From Orthonyx spaldingii (Eukaryota > Chordata > Aves > Passeriformes > Orthonychidae): a DNA stretch of 64,000 bases. The DNA is taken from assembly GCA_013397795.1 (NCBI GenBank), contig VZTJ01004015.1, forward strand, positions 3,636,553 through 3,700,552, read 5' to 3'. The first letter of the stretch is position 1. The number at the start of each line of letters is the position of its first letter. Below, in pieces: positions 12,166-23,440 of the stretch. The position numbers and the translations under genes were made by a program. The notes beneath the pieces were generated by a model that ran no database searches, was not told the DNA's origin, and saw only the letters and a list, made by a program, of their open reading frames with translations.

Positions 12166-14869
12166 TTTGTGTGCCAGTTCCTTAGGTAATTTTATTCTTT
12201 ATTTAATAGGTATCAAGGGGTTTTATGAAGGAAGTATAATCATTGTCTCCACTTTGCAGGTGGGGAACTTAAAGTAAGGAAGGCTTTGTAGATTTGCCAA
12301 AGGCCTAGAAGTAATTCTCAAAACTGAGTGGTGGTTTTCTGTAAAGTTTTGGACAGCTTATGACAAACCATATTCTGCTAAGCATTTGTGCTTTGGTCTC
12401 TCCAAAACTTTCTTAAGACTGTGCTATTACTCCAGAAAACATAGGAACAGGTCTGTAAATGTTAGCTTCTTAAAGTTCAGCTGAAGGTTTTGCATCTGAA
12501 GTTAGGGTGGAAAGCAAAATTTTGTTTTTCATGTGAAGATGTTTACATCAGTCCATAATAGAGAAAAGGCAACTAGCAATAAGAAAATAATAAAAACTAG
12601 AAGTATTTTTAGATTCTGGACTTACTGTAACTCTTATGCAAAATTGAAACTCTGCACTGGGTTTCCTTACTTGCTGAAAAATATCTCTAATGCCCAATGT
12701 ACATAGGGACCAGAAGTGTATACATGCATAAATATAGATACAAGTGTGTGTATAAAATATATCCATGTACCTCCATGCACGTGCTTTATATTTTATGGTC
12801 CATCCTTTCCTTTCTCTCACTAAGGCAAATACTAATCCCCATTTTCACCTTCTTTTCTTGGGTTTCAGTTTTAAAGCAATGTTGATATGATCATGGGGTT
12901 TGTATTTACAGCATTTTCTATAGTGCCAGCTGCAGTTAAGAGTTCATTTGAAAAGCTTAATTAAGACTAGCCCAAAAAAATCCTTATTAAATTTCAGAAA
13001 TAATTCTTGCATCACTTATTTAATGTGATGAGTATGGAACTGTTGAACCTGCAGCATCAGTAGTGGTAAGATTAAAAACCTGTGGATTTTGTCTGCCCAT
13101 CCAAACAGTTGCAGTTTGTTCTGTTGAGGTTCCATCCAGGAGTTATGAGTTGGTTTAGTCGTGTTTGTGAGTAGCCAGTAGCTTTCACACATGATGGGCT
13201 GGACTACTAAACTAGGTCTCAAAGCAGCATCTGCAAGATTGGTGGAAGTGACTGCTTATCAAACAGTTGGTCCACACCTATTTGAATTGTTCCTTATTAA
13301 GCAAAGATCAGCAGGCAAAATGGTCTTCACAGAAAATGTTCTGCCAGCCAGTGATTTCTGGACTACAACCCTTGTCCTGATTCACAGCCCTGAAGAATGT
13401 AGGAGAGGTTGGTTTAGAGGTAATGAAACCTTCAAGCTCTTGGCTGTGGTGAGGAAGTTTCCCTTTCCCACTGTGGCAGTTTCCTATCTACTCCATATTG
13501 CTCAGGCCAGCTGAAATGCAGCTTGGAAATATTGTATGTTAGTGTACATTATGCTCTTGAGAAAGTTACCTTCTAGCTAAAATCCAAAACAAAGGAACAT
13601 GCTAAAATATAGGCATGATATTGTGTAACAGGTTTGCGTGGACAAATCTTCATAACACCAAATGGGGAAATTAGTCATAAAAATCCAGTCAACCAATGAC
13701 AGAGTTTGTGCCTGTAAATTCTTAAGCACCACTTTGAAAATGGCCACTAAAATGAAAAGAAAGTAATCTTGGTTTGATGGAGGCAATGGTAATCAGTTTT
13801 CTCTAGTAAGCTTTGGTAAGGAATGTTTGTGCTCATGTTCAGTGTAGAATAGGACAATGTGATATTGGTACAATCCTATTTCTAGCAAAGTGTTACTCTC
13901 AGTTGGCTCTGGTTCCTCTGTGTCTTCATTCGAAAAAAAGTAGAAAGCAGAACAAGAACACTACAGTGAAGTGTGAGGACTCTTCAAAATTCTGGCTGGT
14001 CATCTTTAGTAATTGATTGCAGTTACAGCCCTTTTTGCTTAATTTCGTGTAAGCTTCTGGCTGACTTGCCACTCTTTAATGAGCTGCATGGGTGAAGAAT
14101 ATGTTATAAGCAGGCTGGATAGAGGTAAACAGAAAAGACAGGGTTTTCCCCATGGATCAGTCTTCTCTGTGGAAATGTTTATTTTACTTGATGTCACTTA
14201 TTTTAGTTTTGAGGATTTGTTAATGTTGGTCTGAGGATAATCAGTTTGGGCAGAAGTTTGTGGAGGGAAAAAAGTATATTTTAAATGTCAAGTTATATTT
14301 ATAGAAATTGCACCTTAGATTACATGTAATTGATAGTGTCCTTTAGATTGACAAGTGAGAGAGGATCATCTTATTTTCAATAATCTTTTATGTTTAAGGT
14401 GTTTCTTTAATGGTTTGGATTGCAGCTTAAAAATAGAAACCCTGTGCATATGCTTCCGCTTGCTAGGGTACTGCAGACTTGATTTCTGAGGTTGCTGACA
14501 GCTTCTGAAAGATTTAGGAACTGTCAGCAGGAAACATTCCCATAGAATCTGTACTGTGAACTTTTTCTGGAAAAACAGCATCATTTAGCAGGTAATATAT
14601 CTGCAATAAAAATACAGTTATGCAATAATGACTCATTAATATGGTCGATCATAACACAGTCTTTTCAATTCAATTTAAAAAGGAACTTGTGGAAAGAAAT
14701 AAGTTCCTACTCAGCTAGTTGGTGAACTTGGTTATTTCTTTTATATTGTTGGGTTTTAAGCTTTGAAATAGCTATTTGATTTGTATGGGAGATAACACTC
14801 AGTCGTGACTTTTGATTTCTGCATAAACAGATTTCCATTTACGTTTAGATTAGTACAATAAGGGTTTTT

Positions 14870-14904
14870 TCCTCTTTTTTTGTTTGGTTTTTTTTTTTTT
14901 TTTT
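14870..14904. repeat. T-rich tract ending in an uninterrupted poly-T
   Basis: Interrupted T runs culminate in more than fifteen uninterrupted T residues, directly followed by the 10-bp palindrome GGGAGCTCCC. No retroelement body was recognised on either side, so the tract cannot be assigned to a LINE or SINE tail. Confidence 0.75.
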
Positions 14905-14950
14905 GGGAGCTCCCAGCTTTCCAACATTTGCATCCAGCTGAACTCCCTCG

Positions 14951-14951
14951 N
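14951..14951. other. Ambiguous base (N)
   Basis: This is the only non-ACGT character in the window. It lies about 45 bases after the poly-T tract, a place where read or consensus errors are common. Confidence 0.98.
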
Positions 14952-16527
14952 ATATGCTAGAAACTGCTGGAGTACTTTGGTATGTAACTGCTAATTTATC
15001 CTTTATGTCTTTATGATCTTGTCAGTGCTTCATGTCTACCATAGTTTTTCTAATCTAAAATAATCCCAGTGAAATCCTTTGATTGTCTGTTTGGACCGGA
15101 TCCATTTCTAAAGCAGGAGTGTAATGGGCTTTATGGCACTTACTTGGAAGTAATTTATCCAACAGAGTGAATATAGATACTTGTTTTAATAAGAATATGC
15201 TTTATGGTAAGTGGAGACGGCTATTTAATTAGCCAAAGGGAAAGTAGTTCATGCTACAATCTGTTCCAATCATCTTGGACATTAAACAAAAAGACAAAGT
15301 TATTTATGTACATGCACTTTATTTGCAGTTGTTTTGAGTAACCTCTTGGTAGAACTTTACAGCATTATCTGGGAGGAAAAAAATGTGGATGTGCATTTCT
15401 TTAAAAAAAATGTAAACAGGAGTTTCACTTATTGCTGTCAGTGCTTCAAGTGCACATCTCTTAAAGCAGTTGACAGTGGCAGCAGTGCTCAGTTTATCCT
15501 GGATAATACTCTCTTTCGACATTTGGTGGTTTACATCTTTCTGGTGTGAAGGCTGATATAGGATGCTATAAAAGCATTACACTCTGCTTCTTTCTAATGT
15601 GGATTTTTCTATTGCCTTGAGCTGCCTATTGCATAGATAATTAAGATGTATTTCCAAAGCATAAGGATTCCCATGCAGTGCTGTAGAAGCTGCTAGGATT
15701 TTAGGAGGGATTAGAACAGCATTTGGAAGCTAAATGGGAACATGCTTCCTTCAGTTCTTCTGATTATATTGAGTACTGGACTTTTACTTAATTCTTTGTG
15801 TTAAAAGTTGCTATTAGTAGTAATTGTAGTTACAAACCTAAAAAGAGCAAAGCAAAGGAGGACCGGTGTGCAAGTCTTAAAGCTTTCTGTTATTTATGAG
15901 TATGATATACTTTGTTGTCAGAGTGTACTAACTACAACACTTCATTTTCCTGCAAAATTGTCTTTCTTTAAGGGACTATCCATAACCTGTTTGATTTCAT
16001 TAAATAACTTCTGTGGACTCCAGTGGTCTTTGGATGATGTGTCAAGGAAGGAAGAAAAAAGGTCTCATTTACCTAAATGAAGTTGCAGCTATTGCAAATA
16101 AAGGGCACTTTTGTAGAAAAAATAATTGCATTTCCATGTATGAGAGGTCTCTGAATGGGCACAAGGTGCTTGCCTTATCAGTGGTTAAAATGGATATTAG
16201 TAGTTGTTAATGTCTCTTTCCTGCCCACCATTTTGTTTGTAGAAAATCTTCTGAGGTCCTTACCCTTAAGTGGATCACCAGGATGTTCCTGAATAACTGA
16301 TTTCATATGCAATTTGTCAGTTCACAGGAACCTAACCAGCATTTTGTGTAGTAAAGGCTTCATTGTGCTGAACAGACACAGTATTTTCTCAGCATTATGA
16401 TAAGAGACACAGATATCAGGCATACTCATTCAAGAGGAATGCCTGTGGCAAGAGGAGTGAAGTCCTAGGGCTAAGCTTATTTAGTGTAAAGAAAAATATA
16501 AAAATTAAGGAAGCACTTTTCTTACAG

Positions 16528-16551
16528 TTCCAGCTTCCAACCTCTTTTACA
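16528..16551 (+). other. Candidate 24-nt microexon
   Basis: The acceptor tract CACTTTTCTTACAG precedes 24 bases, followed by the consensus donor GTAAGTTGG. The segment is eight codons long, preserves frame and is open in all three frames. It resembles vertebrate microexons in form, but no flanking exons are established and the pairing may be fortuitous. Confidence 0.17.
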
Positions 16552-19500
16552 GTAAGTTGGAAGGGTTTTTGATATAAGACAGTGTGTGCTGACACTTTCC
16601 CTCCTCCTCACAAACATGTCTCACCAGCTGGTTTATGTGACCCTGCTTGTTCCCATGAAGTCAATGGTAACAGTGGAATACTAAGCAAATACGGCCTGCC
16701 TACAAGCACAAGTCATGACATAGCCTGGAATCTAAAAGCCAACAAACTCATGGCTTTCTTCTCTGCAAGAAGTCAGAGATGAGCAACTACGGTAAATTGT
16801 GTGGATATCTCAAACAGACCATTTTATTCAGCTACATGACGCAAATAAAAACATCACACTGAAGGGGAGAGATGTTTGGTTTGGGTCATATTATGCGAAA
16901 ATTCCATATTAAATCAATTTAGCAGCTCAGTTCTGGCAAGTCACCAGTAGGTTACTCACAAGTATCAGAGACTTGCTGTGTCCAGTTCTAGCATGATACC
17001 AAATGTTAATAGACAGTTCAAGCTCTGTTCAAAATTACATTCTAAAATTGAGGCAAAAAATTAAGCAAGTATTTATTATATACAAATAGTAACTGCCCCA
17101 AAACCCAGAGGAAAACCTGTCTGAACTTCCTAGACCTCATTGTCTAAGGCCCATTTTCTGGAAGGTGCTAATTGCCTCCTAAGGGACGCCAAATGGTCTC
17201 AAATCCCATTGAATTCGATGAATCCCAATTGATGTATTTCAGTGAATTCCTGATACAGTCAGCCCTTTGAGCACTGCAGACTCAAGGACTCTCAGAAGTA
17301 TGCAGGATCACGTCCTACATGGACAAACAAAGCAATGTTAGTACAGTGTTCTGTATGACAACCAGGGAGGTTAATAAATCAAGAACATCAATTAGAATTT
17401 ATGTAGCTGTGCTGCTCATTTACGCCTTCATTTTTTGGACACAGATGCATCTTTAACTTTTTGTACGGTGAGTAGTCCCATGAATTCAGATATAGGGAAC
17501 TATTTAATCTCTACAACTCAATGCACCTAATTCCTTGCAGAGCTAATACCTGAGGGATTAAATCCCAGCAGATTTAAGAGCTGGGTCAGGACAGGTCTGC
17601 TGTTCTCCCAGTCAGCTGGCCAACTGAACTTCCTCAGGAACTGCTCCTGAAGTCCGTTTTGTGGGCTCTGATGGTTCAGGTGCTACTGTAGGGGCAGCTC
17701 AGCTGTGCATGCAGGGGTTACATCATTATGAATGTGGTAACATCAATGGTAAACCCAGGGTTAAAAGTTTGCAGAGGTCTGAGATGGAATAGTGTTTTAG
17801 GGTATACATGAACCCTTAAAAAAATACAGCAAACACTTCTTAGCACTTCTGGAGCTTTTGGGACTTAAACTACTTACCCCATATTGGCAAATTTAGCTTT
17901 TCAACTTCACAGTGAAGTTGATCATGACATTATATTGGCAGCTCTTATCTATTACAGCCATGCAACCACCTCTACAGTGAAATCCAGTAGCCTTTTCAAA
18001 GTGACATTGCACACTCCTGGGAAATAACAGGCATGCTTTACGGATCACAGATCATCAGATTCTCAGATTTAGGTCTCACACAAAAGACCTTCAGATCTCC
18101 TAACACCTGAATCCAATAGTGAATCAGAAGGAAAAACACTGTCTATTGCATCACTAAGCTGTTCCTGCAGTGGTAAGCTTTCTTGGAGGTCTCTCTTCCA
18201 AATGCTAAGCAGCCCAACCGGTCTCAGCTTTTAAGATCACAGCCCAAGGTGGTATGGCTGCAGGCCATAACTCTAATGAAAACCTGGTACAGTGGGTAGA
18301 TTGTTCCTGGATCTCATTATAGGCAATTGTTCCACTGCTTCTGCTGGTTTTAATTCCTAAACCTAATATTTACCTCCGAGCATTCAAAGTTATTTTGAAT
18401 TTTATCTTGACAAATCACTAAGGGGTCTATTCTTCTTTCAGTGTGTGCATTTAACTCTCATTAATGTTCATATGAGTTATGCACAGAGCTCAGCTCCAGC
18501 AGGTTTTTCCAGCAGAGCCTGAGTCCCAGCCCTTATATGGTGTTTCAAAGTTCCTTATGCTTCTGAACAAACACAAAATTCTTCTGCCCAAATGGAGCAG
18601 AACAGTGCTTCCTCCCACCCTCCACTGTGACCTTCTGGTCTGCTACACTTATCAGTAGTAAGGAGTCTGTCCCTTTTTCTTTCCCCATTTCCAGCCACAC
18701 TAATGTGTGCATACTGGGAATCTTGAGGGCATGATTTAGCAAAGAACTCATTCAGGCTCAGTGTTACAGAATCCTTGTGGAAGGTTTTACTGTGGAGTAA
18801 GTGACAGTGTATTTTGTACTGAATCAGGCTCTAAATTATGCCTAATGTTCAGTTAGCAGGAAAGGAAAACAAGTCCAGGCATATTGCACACCATTTTGAC
18901 ATTCTGTGAGCTCTCTGGCAGTCTTTCAGTTATACTTCTCAAAGATACTTTTTCTTTTTTTCTTCATATTCTTGATGAAATGTTATGTATCCTGGACTGA
19001 GCACATGATATCCAGAAACACACAAACCCTGAAGGAATTAATTTTTAGACACAAGAACCCAAAGGTTTAATAGGATGAGTTGTTCATACTGTATTAGCTT
19101 CTGTAGCATGAGTTGAGAGACTTAGCATAAAGGTTTTGGAAAATTATGATTTCCTGGGGCTTCTGCTCCAACTCCAAATTTGATACAGTGCAGGTTACTT
19201 TATCAAGCACTGACTGACGCAATCTCAAAGAAAATGCTGGAAATAGAAGGGGCTATTTCGAAACTTAAAAATGCCTCTGCAGGGCAAGGTGCATTCTCCT
19301 GTGCCTGGTGAAAGGAAAATAAATCTCTTCCTAATAGAGAAGAGCTGTAGAAAACAGACCTGGAAATACCAATGTCTGCATTACAAAGACCTCTGGATAC
19401 TGTCATGAAATAGCCAAATATGTTGCTTCTGCAGGTAGAGCTCACTGGGAAAAAAAATTTCATCTTTCACAGATTTTAATGTTTTCTTTGAGGTTGGAGG

Positions 19501-21140
19501 AAGGAAGAGGGGAGAATTACCCCCCGCTTTTGACAAAAGCCAAAACCACAGGAAACACGATATATCTGAAATTAACTGTGCTGCAGGGAATGCCGGGCTG
19601 ACTGATGGTGTCTGACATAATTTTGGTCAGTTTTAGTGCTGTGGGTTGCAGAGAAGAATCAAATCAGGGGAAATTTTGTTGGTTCTGGGACTTCCAGGGC
19701 CAACAGTCCATTGTACTATCTGACCTGAGAGCAAGGATGCAAGATTTCTAGTCCACTTGGTTCCCAACTTTTGGAGCAGTATTGAAGCCAGACAGCCTGA
19801 ACAGATTTCAGAAGTGGGAATCTGAAAGCTTTGGGATTCAGTATGCTAAGAGATGTCATCCTGCAGACACCTCCAGGCTACAGTGAAAGCCATTTGCAGG
19901 CATGAGGCGAGGGTCCTCGATCCCAAAAGCTCTGGTGTGACTGAGGTTGGCAAGGCTTCCAGTAACTATCAGTGCTGAGAACTTCAGTGGAAGGACATAG
20001 AGCAGTCTGGGAAACTGGGCTTCCCAGCAGCTCAGCACACAGGCTGGCAAGAAGCCAGACCTGCTAAGACCTGCCTAACAGACAGGATGTCACCAGGTGT
20101 TGGCTGAAATACTCTGGGGACAATTTATAGATTTTGATGAAACAGCGTTTTTAACAAGCAAATGTCACTGGAGAATTCCCAATGAACTGTAGTTTCCAGC
20201 AGTTTGAGGTGGTTCAGATGTTGTTTGGTTTAAACCAGGTCTTCTGATAAAATGCAAGCAAATGCCAATTATTATGATGTAAAAGTTATCTCTTTGGGGG
20301 CATGGGCTCCTTACAGAAAGCTAGTTCCTAAGTAAATGCTATGTATTTTCTGTATGGAAGGCCAGGAGTTCTAGGATTTTGTCTCTTTTTCACTTCCTAG
20401 ATGGAGTCACCTGGCTGATCAGACAATAAAGGAAGGTCTGTGTGTGAAGCAGGGGGTAAGTTAATAGCTGCAACCTCAAAGAGGGAATGTGCTGTTTAAT
20501 GTTGTGATTTCTACTTCTTCTTTAGGAACAGAACTAAAAATTTCATGATCAGTTATAGGTTCTCAACCAGGACTGCCTCTCTTGCACCCTTAGGAGCTAA
20601 ACAAGCTACATAGCCCGTATATGGTTTTTTTGTGGAGATTTCAGGTTGTCATATGAGCAGAACTCAATGTCTTTCTAATTCATCTTCTCATTCTCTTTAG
20701 TTTTGAGACAAAAATGGCTCTGACAGAGCCTGCCACTCATTTTTGTCCTAGTTGTTTTACTTGGGTTGCTTTTTGGGCTTGCCTGGAAATATTTCAGTGT
20801 CTTCTGTTTTTGTCCTGTTTTTTGTCCTAAACCCTTGAGCCCTTGGTTCCACAAGAGTTTCTCCAATTTCTGTGTGTCTCACCAAATTGTGCAGTGATGT
20901 AACATGGTCATCATGTTCCTACTGGTTCCAGTAACAGCCTCTTTTTTAATCTCAGACTGACTTTCACTATTGCATGAGAAATGTGGTGTTGATGTGTCTG
21001 ACACTGTATCAGAATCTCCCATCTTTTTCTGTCCTAGTATCTAATGTTAAACTAATGCACTAAATCAAACATTATGCCTTACAGACAGGCAGTTCAATAT
21101 AAAAGTCACACATTTACAAGCTTTCATGCTTAAGAAAATT
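16552..21140. other. Single-copy DNA, no supported gene
   Basis: Scattered short traces of a palindromic amniote repeat are visible (CATGAAGTCAATGG at about 16,654; CAAATCCCATTGAATTC at about 17,200). No coding exon, RNA gene or intact mobile element was found. Good acceptor-like tracts, such as the one ending at 20,525, lack a matching donor. Confidence 0.5.
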
Positions 21141-21265
21141 AAATCATAGAATAATACACAAACATAAATTCCAATCATAGAATGTATTGGAAATAGAATC
21201 ATTTGTTGGAAAAGACCTTTTGTAGAAGAGTAAGAGCCAACAACTGCATCTGGATAGCAGCCGTC
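21141..21265 (-). mobile_element. Old CR1 LINE 3'-end fragment
   Basis: Reading on the plus strand, AGAATCATTTGTTGGAAAAG and the following GACCTTTT match the reverse complement of the 3' UTR of older bird CR1 subfamilies. ATCATAGAAT words of the tail lie immediately before it. The element therefore points to the minus strand and is short and heavily mutated. It lies about 700 bp from the better preserved CR1 copy and has the same orientation. It may be a separate, older insertion. Confidence 0.6.
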
Positions 21266-21948
21266 ATAGCATTATTTTTAATATACTATATATTTTTATT
21301 TTTCCATCCTCTGGATAATTTTTCAGAGATGGTACAGTGAAGTGTGCTTTCAGCAACGCTGAGAGTGGCTTTGATGCTCTCAAATGACAGTTTTACCTTA
21401 GAAGGAACAATAACCAAGCCTATATTTTCATTAATTGGTGGCACCAGTGAGCTCTACAGTTGGTGCAATATCTTTGTTTTAAAATAGTGAGCTCATTAGA
21501 GGCAGTAGGCTGCTTCCATTGGAATGGTTAACAAGCTGCTCCCCAGAACATTTCTACATGCCTTTCCACCCCCTCAGAGATTGCCTTAGTCATCATAGCC
21601 TAAGAAAGTAAGAAAGATTGTTTGCTGAAATGTGAAGGAATTTTACCATTCTGTGGTATTGGAATTAACATATTATTATTGGATTCCAGGCCTTTGTTAC
21701 TTTAATGTCTTTATTTTGACTATGGTTCTGAAAAAAACAGATCTGTGAAAGAACTTCTGGCTTAATACACAAACATAAAACTTTCAAGGGCAGTATGATG
21801 GAAACTTGCTTGATTGAGAGCTGTGGGCATTAATATAACTATTTCAATCTAAACTTGCTTCACTACCCTCTATTTACTGAAACAACTTGAGCTAAGCAAT
21901 GGTTATATTGTCTTGTACTGCAAGGAAAAAGACTGTTCATTGTATATC
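21266..21948. other. Spacer between two CR1 copies
   Basis: This is AT-rich sequence with no gene. It contains a second copy (21,763-21,779) of the 17-mer TAATACACAAACATAAA that also occurs at 21,152-21,168 inside the preceding repeat-related segment. Confidence 0.5.
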
Positions 21949-23440
21949 ACAGAATCATAGAATGGTTTGGGTTCTAGGGAACCTTAAGGGACCTTAAAGA
22001 TCATCTAGTTCCTATGCCACTGCCAAGGGCAAGAACACCCCCCACTAGACCAGGTTGCTCAGAGACCCATCCAACCCAGCCTTGAACACTTCCAGGAATG
22101 GGGCATCCACAATTTCTCCGGACAGCTGGTTTCAGTGCCTCACCATACTTCCAGTGAAGAATTTCTTCCTAACACCCAATCTAAACCTACTCTCTTTCAG
22201 TTTAAAGCCATTTCCCCTTGTTCTATCACTGTTTGTCCTTTTAAAAAGTCCCTCTCCAGCTCTCTTGGAGCCCCTTCAGGTACTGGAAGGGGCCCTAAGC
22301 TCTACCCAGAACCTTCTCTTCTCCAGGCTGATGAACTCCAATTCTCAGCCTGTTTTCACAGGAGAGGTTCTCCAGCCCTCTGTTCATCTTTGTTGCCCTC
22401 AGCTGGATTCATTCCAACAGGTCCATGTCTTTCTTGTGCTGGGGGCCCCAGAGTTGGACACAGCACTCTCTGTATTTTCTCATGAGAGGAGAGCAGGGGG
22501 GAGAGTCACCTCCATCCACCCGCTGGCCACTCCGCTTCGGATGCAGCCCAGGACAGGGTTGGCTTTCTGGGCTGCGAGTGCACATTGCCGGCTCATGCTG
22601 AGCATCTTGTCAACCAAAAGCCCCAAGTCCTCCTCCTCCTCGGGGCTGCTCTCAGTCCATTCTCTGCCCAGCCTGTGTGAGTGTTTGGGATTGCCCCGAG
22701 CCAGGTGCAGGATCTTGCACTTGGCCTTGTTGAACTTCACAAGGTTCACATGGGCCCACATCTCCAGCCTGTCAGTGTCCCTCTGGATGCTATCCCTTCC
22801 CTCCAGTGTGTGGCCACACCACATGGCTGGGTGTCACTGTCACACTGACTGCGGGTGCTCTTGATCCCACTGTCTGTGTCACTGACAAAGCTGCTGAACA
22901 GAGCCAGTCTCAACACTGACCCCTGAGGAACACCACCAGTTACTGCTTACTGGATTCCACTTGGACGTTGAGCGGCTGACCACAGCTCTTTGAGTGTGGC
23001 CATTCAGTCAGTTCCCTATCCACCAGCTAGTGCATCCATCAGATCTGTGCCTGCCCAGTTTAGAGACAAGGATGCCATGTGGGCCAGTGTCAAATGCTTT
23101 GCACAAGTCCAGGTAGATGACATCAGTTGCTCTTCCCTGTCCACTGAAGCTGTAACCCTGTTATTTAAAACCACCGAATTTATCAGGCAAATTTACCTTT
23201 AATGAAGTTATGTTGGCTGTCATCAATCACCCTCCTCATGTTCCATGTGCCTTAGCATAGTTTTCTGGAGAATCTGCTCTGTGCTTGTGACAGGCACAGA
23301 GGTGAGGCTTGACTAGCCTGTCCCTCCCCAGGTCTTCCTTATTTCCCTTTTTAAAATGGAGATGATGTTTCCCCTTTTTCATCCAGTGGGAACTTTACCG
23401 GGCTGCCACAACTTCTCAAATATGATGGAAATATGATTTA
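21949..23440 (-). mobile_element. CR1 LINE, 5'-truncated, dead
   Basis: This is a non-LTR retrotransposon copy with its 3' tail (ATCACAGAATCATAGAATGG on the plus strand) at 21,949 and its truncated 5' end near 23,440. Read on the minus strand, it retains parts of the CR1 ORF2 reverse transcriptase: a GVPQGSVL block near 22,910-22,940, then a C-terminal stretch with CALAAQKAN, and then the 3' UTR. The catalytic FADD box reads CDSD (about 22,833-22,844), so the first of the paired aspartates is lost. Stops and frameshifts break the frame throughout. The copy lacks the endonuclease half and cannot act on its own. Lack of a clear target duplication and heavy 5' truncation are usual for CR1. Confidence is high for the family, and the subfamily is not assigned. 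Confidence 0.93.
22480..22824 (-). pseudogene. CR1 ORF2 reverse-transcriptase C-terminal remnant
   Basis: This is an uninterrupted 114-codon piece of the CR1 ORF2 protein that lies downstream of the lost catalytic box. It contains the family's NLVKFNKAKCKILHLARGNP stretch, followed by a segment equivalent to 'ESSPEEKDLGVLVDEKL' with one extra Glu. CALAAQKANPVLGCIRSGVA follows, and the frame then breaks. This region corresponds to the reverse-transcriptase thumb/connection part. It is a remnant inside the dead CR1 copy, not a host gene. The 5' ORF2 portion, including the endonuclease domain, is absent. Confidence 0.85.

Larger units (their letters stand above)
12166..16527. other. AT-rich single-copy DNA, no supported gene
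   Basis: The segment contains a long T-rich tract (about 14,870-14,904), the only ambiguous base of the window (14,951), and a homeodomain-type motif cluster near 15,120-15,235. Open frames, including a 107-codon one at 13,191-13,514, show no domain or splice context that I recognise. Confidence 0.5.

Noticed and set aside
13191..13514. Plus-strand frame of 107 codons
   Set aside because: No recognisable family, start context or splice signals; length is within chance for this composition.
22055..22864. Plus-strand open frame of 269 codons, the longest in the window
   Set aside because: It lies antisense to the CR1 element over its whole length. The coding signal (reverse-transcriptase motifs) is on the minus strand, and this frame is a by-product.
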